Assembly (NCBI GenBank): GCA_050186825.1
Contig: JBFWYD010000008.1
Coordinates: forward strand, 62,001-126,000
Direction: 5' to 3'
Length of the DNA: 64,000 nt
DNA from: NORP233 sp050186825
Lineage (GTDB): Bacteria; Planctomycetota; J058
Shown here: piece by piece, positions 8,866 through 21,833 of the stretch
How the letters are laid out: each line of letters begins with the position of its first letter
Position numbering within the stretch: the first letter of the stretch is position 1
Notes under the pieces: generated by a model
The model's database searches: none
The model's input: only the letters and a program-made list of their open reading frames with translations
What the model was told of the DNA's origin: nothing
Translations under genes and position numbers: made by a program

Positions 8866-10241
8866 TTATTTTGCCCCGTTTCGTAGGGCCCGAATGGCAT
8901 CGCACTGGTGCGCGAGCGCGTCCGCGACCACTCCGTGCCCCTCCGCGCTCCAGTGGATGCCAAGCGGGAGGTAGGTGACCTGCCCCGCCTCGGTCGCCGC
9001 CCGCAGCGCGGGGGTGGTGTCGAAGAACTCGATCCCCTGGCGCTGACACATCTCCGCCAGTTTGCGGATCGGGAGGTCCTTGTCGAGGGCGGCGGGGTCC
9101 ATCCCCTCGCGCGCCGTCTCGGTGGCCCACAGGTCTGGCTCGACCATGTCGCGGCGGGGGAAGCACACCACGACCAGCCGCGCCTGGCCCTCGTCGCAGG
9201 TCCGCTTGACCTCGCCGAGCAGCGCCTCGGTGACCCGGTAGGCCTCCCGCAAGGTGTCGTCGGGCGGGTCCCGGAACATCCCGTAGAAGCTCGTGTCGGG
9301 GCGCTCCTCGTCCTTCTCGCGCTCGCGGCTCGCCGAGAGCTTGCGGTAGAGCTGCCCGTACCAGCGCTCGCTGCCCTCGATCCGGTTGCGCGCCTTGCGC
9401 CCGTAGTAGGACAGGTAGAAGTAGGCCAGCGAGCGCGCCTTGAGCCCGTCCGAGAGCCGCTCGGAGAGCGGGTTCGGGATCGGCACGTTCGAGAGCACCA
9501 CCCGCCCGTCGGGGCCCACGTCGAAGTGCGGGCGCCGCCAGCGGTGGTAGATGTTGTCGCTGAAGTCGTTGCCGAGGAAGAAGCCGACCAGGACCACGTC
9601 CGGCTTCCACTTCATCCCATCCTCGCGCAGCAGCAGCCACTCCTGGCCGGTGCCGTAGGCGTTGTGGCCCATGTTGACCACCTCGGCCCCGAGCTGCGGC
9701 GCGAGCTTCTCGGTGAAGGTGTCCTCCTCGCCGACCCCCCAGCCCCAGGTGAAGGAGTCGCCGACCACGACCACGCGCTTCTTGGCCCTGCGCTCGGGCG
9801 GGGTGTCGTGGGGGTCGCGGAAGCCGAAGCGGTTGATCCGGAAGGTGAGCGGCTTGAAGGCCCCGCCCTCGAGCACCACCTCCCGCCCCGGCACGTGCTC
9901 GCGCCCGCGGGTTGGGTGGTAGTGACTGAGCGAGCCGAGCGGATGCATGCTGCGGATCTGCCAGCCCGAGAGGCGGAGCCCGACCTCGAGGAGCAGCAGG
10001 CAGACCAGCAGACAGAGCGCCAGGGCGGCCGCCGCGAAGGCCAGCCGCCGGCGCAGGGAGCGGGGCCGCCGGGCGCGCTGAGGCGCGGCCTTGGGCGCCT
10101 CCGCCGCGGGGGCCGCGGCCACGGGCCCCCCAGCATCGGGCGAGGCCTCCGGCGCCTCTGCCTCGGTCGCGGGCGCCTCGGCCGCGGGGTCGCCGGTCTC
10201 GTCGCCCGGGGCCGGCGGGGGGGCGCCGTGCTCGGGTCCCG

Positions 10242-10245
<4 letters not shown>
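8866..10245 (-). CDS. Membrane-anchored SGNH/GDSL hydrolase (AlgX/AlgJ-like)
   Basis: The GTG at 10245 overlaps the TGA of the aldehyde dehydrogenase gene (GTGA), giving 459 residues. Residues 1-60 are Pro/Ala/Glu-rich cytosolic sequence, and one transmembrane helix follows (FAAAALALCLLVCLLLLEVG). The extracytoplasmic domain has the SGNH blocks: VVVVGDSFTWGWG (block I, Ser nucleophile), GHNAYGTGQEW, VGFFLGNDFSDN (block III Asn), and a C-terminal HWSAEGHGVVADAL (Asp/His block V, with the His in IHW). Relatives act as O-acyl esterases or transferases on polysaccharides. The coupling to a benzoyl-CoA pathway gene is puzzling and may only reflect operon packing. Confidence 0.8.
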
Positions 10246-11810
<1,565 letters not shown>

Positions 11811-11907
11811 GGGTGCCTCCTGCGCCTCGCGGGCGCGGCTTCGCTCTGCCGCCGCGGCGGGCCGCGGCGGGCGCAGAGCTTCGCACAGTCGAGCGGACCG
11901 CGCGCCG

Positions 11908-13329
<1,422 letters not shown>

Positions 13330-13443
13330 GGTGGCCTCGGAGGTGGTTGGGTCGGTGAATCGGGGGAGCCGGGGCGGAGGCGAGTCTGTGGCTGATGACA
13401 GGCTCGCGAAGCGAGCCGCGGAAGATCGACGTCGCTCAGGCGC

Positions 13444-15087
<1,644 letters not shown>

Positions 15088-15200
15088 GGGGACCTCGGCT
15101 GCGCGGGGGCTGGGCCGCTGCCGCGCGGGTGGGGGGCTGCTCGGGCGGGCGCCGGCGCCCGGAGGGCGCCGTGGAGGGCCAGAAGCTAGCCCACTCGGGG

Positions 15201-15257
15201 TCGGATTGCAAGATACTTCATTGCGCCGGGACGGTCTCCGCACTATAGTGCCTCGCC
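15201..15257 (+). promoter_or_regulatory. Candidate promoter and operator of boxR-like gene
   Basis: A -35-like TTGCGC (15221-15226) and a -10-like TATAGT (15244-15249) are separated by 17 bases. The -10 sits inside a perfect 12-bp palindrome GCACTATAGTGC (15240-15251). Transcription would start almost at the GTG start codon (15258), implying a leaderless or nearly leaderless mRNA. TTGCA (15206-15210) and TTGC (15221-15224) form a direct repeat in the shared intergenic region and could be the operator for both divergent genes. Characterised BzdR/BoxR sites contain TGCA elements. Confidence 0.4.
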
Positions 15258-16142
15258 GTGGCGAAGGTCCTCCCCAACTCGGATGCGGTGCTGGCGCGGG
15301 TCGGGGCCCGGGTCCGCGCGCGGCGTCAAGGTCGTTCGTGGACCTTGCGAGCGCTCGCGGAGCACACCGGGCTCAGCCCGCGCTTCCTGGCCCAGCTCGA
15401 GGGAGGGCAGGGGAACATCGCGATCGGGCGGCTGGAGGTGGTGGCGCGCGCGCTCGGGGTCTCGCTGGCGAGCCTGGTCGCCGAGGAGCCCGAGGGCGCC
15501 GGCGAGCTCCTGACCCAGGTGCGCGACCTCCTGACGGAGCGCAGCCCGGCCGAGCTCCGGCGCTGCCTGACTGCCCTGCGCGCGGCCCTGGAGCGGCGCC
15601 CGCGCTTCGTGGCCCTGCTCGGGCTGCGCGGGGCGGGCAAGAGCACGCTGGGGAGGCGCGCGGCGGACGCGCTCGGGTTGGAGCTGGTCGAGCTGGACGA
15701 GCGGATCGAGGCCGCGGCGGGGCTCTCGCTGGGCGAGATCTTCGCGCTCCACGGCGAGCCTTACTACCGGCGGCTGGAGCGCGGCTGCCTCAAGTCGCTG
15801 ATCGAGGACGACCGCCCCTGCGTCGTCGCCCTCTCTGGCGGCGTCGTCTCGAACCCCGAGGCCTTCGAGCTCGTCCTCCGCCACGCGACGACGGTGTGGC
15901 TGCGCGCCGCGCCGGAGGACCACATGGCTCGCGTGCTCGAGCAGGGCGACCGCCGCCCGATGGCCGACCGCGAGGACGCGATGGCCGAGATGCGCGCCCT
16001 GCTCGAGGCGCGCGAACCGCTCTACCGCCAGGCCGAGCTGGCGATCGACACTTCAGCGGCGGGCGAGGAGGCGCTCGGCCTCTTGATCGCGGCGCTGGCC
16101 GGGGCGGGCTGGGCCGCCCCGGCCGGGCGCGCGAGCGACTAG
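15258..16142 (+). CDS. boxR: BoxR/BzdR-type regulator (HTH plus shikimate-kinase-like domain)
   Basis: This 294-residue protein has an N-terminal Cro/CI-type helix-turn-helix (about residues 12-72, TLRALAEHTGLSPRFLAQLE). It is joined to a shikimate-kinase-like domain with a Walker A motif GLRGAGKST (122-130). That architecture is characteristic of BzdR and BoxR, which sense benzoyl-CoA through the kinase-like domain and repress benzoyl-CoA catabolic genes. Divergence from boxC supports this role. A GTG start is used; the candidate promoter places the transcript start only a few bases upstream. The stop codon overlaps the stop of the convergent SET gene (CTAG). Confidence 0.9.
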   Translation: MAKVLPNSDAVLARVGARVRARRQGRSWTLRALAEHTGLSPRFLAQLEGGQGNIAIGRLEVVARALGVSLASLVAEEPEGAGELLTQVRDLLTERSPAELRRCLTALRAALERRPRFVALLGLRGAGKSTLGRRAADALGLELVELDERIEAAAGLSLGEIFALHGEPYYRRLERGCLKSLIEDDRPCVVALSGGVVSNPEAFELVLRHATTVWLRAAPEDHMARVLEQGDRRPMADREDAMAEMRALLEAREPLYRQAELAIDTSAAGEEALGLLIAALAGAGWAAPAGRASD

Positions 16143-16900
16143 CGAGCGCGAGCGCGCGGGCGATCCGCGGCCACGGGGTCGGCCTTCTTGGCCGCGCCGT
16201 TCTTGCGGGTCGTGGTCTTCTTGGCCGCGCCGTTCTTGGCCGCGCCCTTGGCCGCGCCGTTCTTCGCGCCCTTGGCCGCGCCGTTCTTCGCGCCCTTGGC
16301 CGCGCCGTTCTTCGCCGCGGCCTCCGCGACCTCCTTGAGGGTCGGGCGGGAGAGCGGCTCCCCGGCGACCAGCGCCTGCACCTCGGGGAGGTGCTTGGCG
16401 TAGGCGGCGAGCGGTTGCTCGACCTCGGCGATCAGCGGCAGGACCTCCTCGACCAGGCTGTGCAGGCGAGCCTCGACCTGCTCCCTATCCTCCCAGCGCA
16501 CCATGCCGCGGCAGGTCGCCGCCCCGCACTGGCAAGGGAAGGTGTCGGGGGAGCGAATCTCCAGGTACTCGCAGGTGAACTGCTCACCCGGGTGGATGTC
16601 CTTGAGCGCCACCTCGCACTGGGTCAGCGGCCCGCTGGCGGCGCTGGGGTCGCAGGAGTGGTTGACGAAGCGCCCGTGGTCCCAGCAGAGCACCGTCCGG
16701 CCCTGGAGGTCGGGGTAGCCATAGCGATCGAGCACGGCGCGGTACTCGGGCGCGAGCGAGGCGACCTCCTGGGGGGTGAGCTTCTGGTCCAGGGGACAGT
16801 CGATCCAGAGGATGGTGCCGCGCGGGATGAACCGCGTGGCGACGACACCCAGGCCGACCTCGGGAGAGACCTGCCTGAGCTCCGTATGCGGGTGGATCAC
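16139..16900 (-). CDS. SET-domain protein methyltransferase with histone-H1-like tail
   Basis: This 253-residue protein starts at a GTG preceded by GGAGGA. Residues 5-130 form a SET domain: substrate/cofactor motif RFVNHSCDPSA (78-88), GEQFTCEY (105-112), and a post-SET zinc cluster CQC...C (Cys123, 125, 130). SET enzymes transfer methyl from S-adenosylmethionine to protein lysines. The last 70 residues are a tandem AAKNGAAKGAKNGAAKGAK repeat followed by TTTRKNGAAKKA, a lysine/alanine-rich tail like those of bacterial histone-H1-like DNA-binding proteins. This suggests a chromatin-associated methyltransferase, possibly methylating nucleoid proteins or its own tail. It is convergent with boxR, with a four-base overlap. 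Confidence 0.85.
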   Translation of the reverse strand: MIHPHTELRQVSPEVGLGVVATRFIPRGTILWIDCPLDQKLTPQEVASLAPEYRAVLDRYGYPDLQGRTVLCWDHGRFVNHSCDPSAASGPLTQCEVALKDIHPGEQFTCEYLEIRSPDTFPCQCGAATCRGMVRWEDREQVEARLHSLVEEVLPLIAEVEQPLAAYAKHLPEVQALVAGEPLSRPTLKEVAEAAAKNGAAKGAKNGAAKGAKNGAAKGAAKNGAAKKTTTRKNGAAKKADPVAADRPRARAR

Positions 16901-17352
16901 GAATCCTCCACGGGGTTCGGTCTTCGAACCCCGTCGTAGCAGTCGTGGGTATCCGTGGACAGACGTAGAGCCCGCCGGGTCGGGACCCGGTCCTGGCTAC
17001 GCCCCGCCGCTCTCGCAGTCGGGACGTCGACACCGCTCGGCATGAGGAGCGAGCTCCCCGAACCATCCGAGGCCAGAGACCCCGAAGGCCATCGCCCGAG
17101 CACAGGCACCCAGCAACTTCCGCTTGCCACGTGCCGTGCTGGAGGCGGAGCAGCACGGTCGGGTAACGGGCGAGGGGGCCTCGCCCCCAGATGCTCGTTC
17201 CGAGGATCTATGTGCCACGCGCGCGGGTCCCGGTCAAACCCAAATAAAAAGCCGGCCCATCTCGGGGCCATCTCCTCCCCAGGCCCCTCGCTTCGAGGGG
17301 GGGGCGGCCGACCGGCTGCCCCGCAGGCCCCCCCCTTGCTAGCCTGCCGTCG
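16901..17352. other. Divergent intergenic region with two small hairpins
   Basis: These 452 bases separate the divergent SET gene and the kinase gene. A ten-base-pair perfect hairpin with GGGGTTCG/CGAACCCC arms sits at about 16912-16936, just upstream of the SET ribosome binding site. A seven-base-pair CCCCTCG-CTT-CGAGGGG hairpin is at 17284-17300, about 50 bases upstream of the kinase start. Both may be regulatory. No gene was recognised. Confidence 0.4.
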
Positions 17353-19470
17353 ATGGGCGCAGCGCTCGAAGGCGGCCGAATCGACGGCGGCTCGGGACCC
17401 GTTGGTCACTCGCAGGAGTGCCTGGGCCTGATCCCCTCCTTCATGCGCCGCGCGCTCCTGGAGGCGAACCGCGTCGATCGCTTCTTGCTGGTGGCCCCGC
17501 TCGGGCGCGGCGGGATGGGCGTGGTGCACCGGGCCTGGGACACGGTGCTCCGGCGCGACGTCGCGGTCAAGCTGCTCGCGCCAGAGGAGCGCGGCGCCCC
17601 CGGGGCGCGCGCGCTCGAGCGCTTCCGCCGCGAAGGCGAGGCCCTGGCGCGCGTCCGCCACCCCAACGTGGTCTGCCTGCACGAGGCGGGTCGGTTGGGA
17701 GCTGCGGCCTACCTGGTGATGGACCTGGTCGAGGGACCCTCGCTGGCCGACGTTCTCCAGCGGGAGGGGCCCCTCGCCCCGGCGCGCGCCGCCGCAGTGG
17801 TGCGCGACGTCGCGAGCGGGCTGGGGTGCGTCCACGCGCAGGGACTCGTGCACCGCGACGTGAAGCCGGCGAACGTGCTGCTCGCGGGCGAGCGGGCGGT
17901 GCTCGCGGACTTCGGGCTCGCGCTCGACGCCACCGGCGAGCTCGAGCGTCTGACCCAGACCGGCGCGGTGGTCGGGACCCCGATCTACCTCAGCCCCGAG
18001 CAGGTGGGGCGCCGCGAGCCCGGCCCGCCCAGCGACGTGTTCGCGGCGGGCAACCTGCTCTACGAGTGCCTGACGAGCGCGCCGCCCTTCGGGGGCAACA
18101 CGCTGCTGGAGATCCTGAGCCGGATCACGCTCGCGGCGCCGACCCCGCCCTCCGCGGTGAGGAAGGACGTGCCCCCAGCGCTGGAGCGGATCGTGATGCG
18201 CTGCCTCCGGGCCGACCCGGCGGAGCGCTACCCGAACGGCGACGCGCTGGCCGCCGCGCTCGACGCCTTCCTGCGCGGCGACCCGGACGACGAGCCGCGA
18301 AGGCTGCGATCGCGGCTGATCGGCGCGCTCGGGTTCGTGGCCCTGGTGAGCGCGGGCGCGCTGGCGCTCGGCTCGCCGAGCGAAGAGCGCGAGCAGACGC
18401 GCGCGCCTGCGGCGGTCGAGGCGAGCCCGAGCCAGGCGAGCACACCGCGCCGCGCCGCGCCGCGCCCGCGCAAGACCGCGCTGCCCGCGCGTCAGGAGCT
18501 GCGCCTTCCGGCCGGCGCGACGGGCGCGATCGTCCTGCCGCGCTGGGACGACGAAGGGCTCGTGGCGCTCGACGACGCGGCTGAGCTGGTGCGCTGGCGC
18601 TATCGGGCCGATGGCAGCCTGGCCGACGGGGTCCTGCTCGCGCGCGCGCCGGCGCCCGCCCCGCCCTCGCCCGAGGCGCCCTCGAACCCCCCCTGCTGGA
18701 TCGGGGGCGCCAGGGGACCCTTCGTCGACGAGCGCGGGGTGTGGTGGGCCGAGCCACAGCCGAGCGCGGTCGGGCTCCCGCGCCCCGTCCTCCCCGTGCA
18801 CCCCTGCGTGGCCACCTGCGCGCCTGGCGACCGCCTGCTCGTGCTCGGGCTCGCCGAGGGGGCGCTCCTGGTCGACCTCGTGACCCGGGAGCGGATCGGG
18901 CTGCTCCCGAGCTCGGACGTGGTGCAGACCCTCTTCGTCGATCCGGAGCGCGATGCGCTCCTCGTCGGTTGCGGCGCGGAGGGCAAGGGACGAACCCTCG
19001 TCGAGGGAGGCGGGGCGGGACGCCTCGAGCGCTGGTCGCTGCGCGACCTCCAGCGGGTGCCCACCGCGCCGGTCGAAGCGCTGGACGTGCCCTGGGTGCC
19101 CAAGGCCGTCGCCCTGGACCCGAGGCGCGACCGGCTGCTCGTGGGCACCTCGGTCGGCCAGGTCCGCGCCTTCGCGCGCGACGCCCTCGTGGCCCGCGGC
19201 GAGCTGGTGGACGCGGCCGCCGGCGGCGCGGGAGGGATGCTGCGGCGCGCGGCGCTGGGGAACGTGCGCGCCCTGGTGGTGATCGGGGACGCCCTGCTCG
19301 TCGGCGCGAGCGACGCCTCGGAGCTGAGCTGGTGGGACCTGCGGCGGGACGTGTGCCTGCAGCACCTCCCCCTCGAGGGCCGCATCGTCGGCGCGGCCCT
19401 CGCGCCCGACGCGAGCCGCGTCGCGATCGGGACCGACCAGGGACGTGTGGTGGTAGTGCGCGTCCCCTGA
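17353..19470 (+). CDS. Transmembrane Ser/Thr kinase with beta-propeller-like sensor
   Basis: The 705-residue protein has a cytosolic kinase domain (about 41-310) with glycine loop LGRGGMGVV, Lys73 (AVKLL), catalytic loop HRDVKPAN (167-174), DFG (186-188) and SPE. It is a complete, active-looking Hanks kinase. One transmembrane helix follows (about 322-341, RLIGALGFVALVSAGALALG). The extracytoplasmic part (about 375-705) has WD40/PQQ-like strands (LVRWRYRADGS, DRLLVLGLAEGALLVDL, SELSWWDLRRD), so it probably folds as a beta-propeller sensing domain. Two starts are possible, ATG 17353 or ATG 17443; the kinase domain fits either. Substrates are unknown. Confidence 0.88.
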   Translation: MGAALEGGRIDGGSGPVGHSQECLGLIPSFMRRALLEANRVDRFLLVAPLGRGGMGVVHRAWDTVLRRDVAVKLLAPEERGAPGARALERFRREGEALARVRHPNVVCLHEAGRLGAAAYLVMDLVEGPSLADVLQREGPLAPARAAAVVRDVASGLGCVHAQGLVHRDVKPANVLLAGERAVLADFGLALDATGELERLTQTGAVVGTPIYLSPEQVGRREPGPPSDVFAAGNLLYECLTSAPPFGGNTLLEILSRITLAAPTPPSAVRKDVPPALERIVMRCLRADPAERYPNGDALAAALDAFLRGDPDDEPRRLRSRLIGALGFVALVSAGALALGSPSEEREQTRAPAAVEASPSQASTPRRAAPRPRKTALPARQELRLPAGATGAIVLPRWDDEGLVALDDAAELVRWRYRADGSLADGVLLARAPAPAPPSPEAPSNPPCWIGGARGPFVDERGVWWAEPQPSAVGLPRPVLPVHPCVATCAPGDRLLVLGLAEGALLVDLVTRERIGLLPSSDVVQTLFVDPERDALLVGCGAEGKGRTLVEGGGAGRLERWSLRDLQRVPTAPVEALDVPWVPKAVALDPRRDRLLVGTSVGQVRAFARDALVARGELVDAAAGGAGGMLRRAALGNVRALVVIGDALLVGASDASELSWWDLRRDVCLQHLPLEGRIVGAALAPDASRVAIGTDQGRVVVVRVP

Positions 19471-19474
19471 GCGC

Positions 19475-19592
19475 TCGTGCTCGTAGTCGTAGCTGGAGTC
19501 GGAGTCGCGACTACGTCTACGTTCACGTCGACGATCACGATCACGAGCACGAGCACGGAAGCCCCTGGCGTCCAATCAAGCGGTTGACGCTG
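19475..19592. repeat. Dispersed repeat with GAGCAC/GATCAC hexamers
   Basis: Degenerate hexanucleotide repeats (GTAGTC, GAGTCG, GATCAC, GAGCAC) end in a conserved block: 19572-19592 (CCAATCAAGCGGTTGACGCT...) is, apart from one base, the reverse complement of 44821-44841. The match continues through a CACGAGCACGG stretch. This marks it as the inverted end of the same repeat family found at 44.8 kb. It fills the convergent gap between the kinase and the archaemetzincin gene. Confidence 0.6.
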
Positions 19593-19601
19593 GGAGAGCG
19601 C

Positions 19602-20543
19602 TCACGGTCCGAGCGCGGCCAGCAGCTCGGCGTAGCGCGCGCGCTCGGGCTCGAGCCCCTGCTCGCGGCAGAAGGCCTCGAGCGCGCGGTAGCGGGCGCG
19701 GGCGTAGGCGCGGGTCGCGTAGAGCAGCTTCGGCAGGCACTCGGCGCAGAGCGCGAGGGGGTTCCGGTCGGACTCCTCGAGGCTGTTGCTCCCGCACATG
19801 TTGCAGGCCCAGGCCGTGCAGTGGCGGATCGAGAGCATGTGGCCGGTCTCGTGGGTGGCCGTGCGCAGGGTGCGCTGGAGCACCTGCCGGAACTCCGTCG
19901 GGCCGCGCTCCGGATCGCCCTTGCGGTGGATCGACCACACGCCCACGCGGTCGCGCAGCGAGGCCTGGCCGAACACGAAGTTCCAGGAGGGCTCGGGGTA
20001 GAGGTCGACGGCGGTGAAGGCGATCAGGGCCGCGGCGTCGCGCGGGACGCGCGGGCGGAGCACCTCGTCGAGGATGAACTCGCTGTGGAGCTGCCGCATC
20101 CCCCAGCGCGGGTGGCGGCGCTGATGCGCGGCCGGGACGAGCGACTCCGGGAGCGGCTCGAGGACCTTGGTCGGGAGCTGGAAGTAGAGCCCGAGGAAGC
20201 GCGCCGAGAGGTCGACCACCTTGCGCTGGGTGGCGGTCATGGAGCCGAGCGGCGCCACGTAGAGCACGCGCCGGTCGCCGCGCGCGGTCTGGGGCGACTC
20301 GGCCAGCCACTGGCGGAAGGTCTGGCCGCGCTCGGGGTGCTCGTGGCGCCAGTCGCCCGGCTCGGGCGGAGCGAGCGGCTGCATCAGCGGCTTCAGCCGG
20401 GCCGAGAGGGTCCGGAGCCGGGCCAGCTCCTCGGCGGCGGGCTCGTCTCCGGGGGGCTGGGGAGGGTCGCCGCCGGCGCGGCAGGCGAGGAGGGCGCTCA
20501 CGACCAGGAGCGCGGCGGGGACGAGGCGGGCGGCGGGGCTCAC
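19602..20543 (-). CDS. Archaemetzincin-family zinc metalloprotease, lipoprotein
   Basis: This 313-residue protein begins with a lipoprotein signal (LLVVSALLAC, Cys21). The catalytic region has HETGHMLSIRHC (His231, Glu232, His235, His241), then CNMC (Cys247, Cys250) and LCAEC (Cys266, Cys269). This matches the archaemetzincin signature HExxHxxGxxHCx4CxMx17CxxC, with Ser in place of the Gly in this copy. Archaemetzincins are widespread in archaea, vertebrates and some bacteria and cleave peptides; a second zinc is bound by the cysteines. The lipobox implies an envelope location. It is 36 bases downstream of the SGNH gene in the same direction. Confidence 0.88.
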   Translation of the reverse strand: MSPAARLVPAALLVVSALLACRAGGDPPQPPGDEPAAEELARLRTLSARLKPLMQPLAPPEPGDWRHEHPERGQTFRQWLAESPQTARGDRRVLYVAPLGSMTATQRKVVDLSARFLGLYFQLPTKVLEPLPESLVPAAHQRRHPRWGMRQLHSEFILDEVLRPRVPRDAAALIAFTAVDLYPEPSWNFVFGQASLRDRVGVWSIHRKGDPERGPTEFRQVLQRTLRTATHETGHMLSIRHCTAWACNMCGSNSLEESDRNPLALCAECLPKLLYATRAYARARYRALEAFCREQGLEPERARYAELLAALGP

Positions 20544-20568
20544 GCCGCCCAGGGTAGCGGGCGGCGGC

Positions 20569-21393
20569 CTACTTGGTCAGGCGCTGGCGGAGGCCCTGCT
20601 TCGAGGCCGGGCAGGCCTGGCGCCCGGCGCCGGCGCCCTGACCGGCCTTCTCCTCCGCGGCGGCCTTCTCTTCGGCGGCCTTCTTCTCGGCCGCCTGGCG
20701 CTGCTGCTCCTCGCTCTGGCGCACGACGCGCTGGATCCCGCGGCCGAGGATCCGGTAGCCCTCGTCGCCGAAGTGGAGCCCGTCCTTGGTCAGCTCGGAT
20801 CTCATGAGGCCCTGGTCGTCGACGAGGTGCGGGTAGAGGTCGATCAGCCAGCAGCCCTCCTCCTTGGCGATCGCGCGCAGGCGCTCGTTCAGGTCGCGGG
20901 TCCCCGCGGCGAGGTGGGCGTACTTGCCGCGCACGGGCGCGCAGGTGATCACGCAGATCACCGCCTCGGGGAGCTGGCGGCGCAGCTCGCGCAGGACCTC
21001 GCGGTAGCGCTCGGCCACCTTCGGCACCCCGTAGCCGAGGCTGTTCCGCCCGTTGAGCACGAACACGTGGCTCGGCTTGGCGGCCACCACGCTCTCCAGC
21101 CGGTGGTAGAGGCCGGTGCGCTTCTCGACCCCGATCCCGTCGCCCGAGATCCCGCGGTTGATCACCCGGGAGGCGATCTCGGGGAGGAAGCGCTCGACGC
21201 GGCGCGAGTTCTTCCAGCCCTCGGTGGAGCTGCTGCCGAACAGCGCCACGTGCCGGACGTGCGGGTCGAGCCGCGCGTTCTCCTGGCGCCACTCGGCCAC
21301 CTTGGTCTGCCAGCGCTGCTCGAAGCTCGAGGGCTGGGCGAAGGCAGGCGCGCTCAGGGCGAGCAGGGCGGCGACGAGCAGCAGGCGGTTCAT
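20569..21393 (-). CDS. Secreted SGNH/GDSL-family hydrolase
   Basis: The ATG at 21393 follows AGGAG and opens with a Sec signal (MNRLLLVAALLALSAPAFA). The 274-residue protein has the SGNH blocks VALFGSSSTEGW (block I Ser), NRGISGDG (block II Gly), FVLNGRNSLGYG (block III Asn), and LTKDGLHFGDEGY (block V Asp/His). It resembles the lysophospholipase L1/acyl-esterase group. The C-terminus is an Ala/Glu/Lys coiled-coil-like stretch (QRQAAEKKAAEEKAAAEEKA). Function is probably deacylation of a glycan or lipid outside the cytoplasm. Confidence 0.83.
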   Translation of the reverse strand: MNRLLLVAALLALSAPAFAQPSSFEQRWQTKVAEWRQENARLDPHVRHVALFGSSSTEGWKNSRRVERFLPEIASRVINRGISGDGIGVEKRTGLYHRLESVVAAKPSHVFVLNGRNSLGYGVPKVAERYREVLRELRRQLPEAVICVITCAPVRGKYAHLAAGTRDLNERLRAIAKEEGCWLIDLYPHLVDDQGLMRSELTKDGLHFGDEGYRILGRGIQRVVRQSEEQQRQAAEKKAAEEKAAAEEKAGQGAGAGRQACPASKQGLRQRLTK

Positions 21394-21494
21394 GGGGCTC
21401 CTGTGAGACGAAGGGCCGGACCCCCTGCCCCGGGCAAGCGGCGGACCACTCGACCCGTGCAGGACTTGTGCCCGCGCTTCGTTTCGCGACCCCC

Positions 21495-21833
21495 TCAGGT
21501 GGCGGAATCGAAGGCCGGGAGACGAAACCCGTCGGGGCCGAGCTCGAGCGGGAGGACGGCCGTGATCGCGGCGCGCTCGAGCGGGCCGTAGAGGTGCGGG
21601 AAGAGCTCGCCGGGGCGCGACTCCTCCCAGCGCAGCGACGCCGCGCAGCGCGCCTCGTCGACCACGAGCACGAGCAGGTCCCGGCGCCCCGCGTAGTAGC
21701 GGCCGGCCGTGGCCAGCAGCTGCTCGGCCGTCGAGAAGTGGATGAAGCCCTCGCGCGCGAGCGAGGCGGGGCTGAGCGCCGGGAGGTCGCGCGCGGCCTC
21801 CCACTCGGCGCGCGGGATCAGGTGCAGGATCAC
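21495..21833 (-). CDS. DUF952 family protein
   Basis: The GTG at 21833 overlaps the TGA of the exporter gene (GTGA). The 112-residue product starts ILHLIPRAEWEAA and contains GFIHFSTAEQLLATAGRYY, the core of the DUF952 family. In that family a conserved Glu/His/Thr pocket suggests binding of a small molecule or nucleotide; its biochemical role is not established. Later sequence LFPHLYGPLERAAI also fits the family. It is cytosolic, of usual length, and possibly cotranslated with the exporter. Confidence 0.85.
   Translation of the reverse strand: MILHLIPRAEWEAARDLPALSPASLAREGFIHFSTAEQLLATAGRYYAGRRDLLVLVVDEARCAASLRWEESRPGELFPHLYGPLERAAITAVLPLELGPDGFRLPAFDSAT

Noticed and set aside
16905..17035. 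Possible tRNA because of GGTTCGA-like and GAACCCC arms
   Set aside because: The arms form a simple hairpin; no acceptor, D or anticodon stems can be drawn around them.
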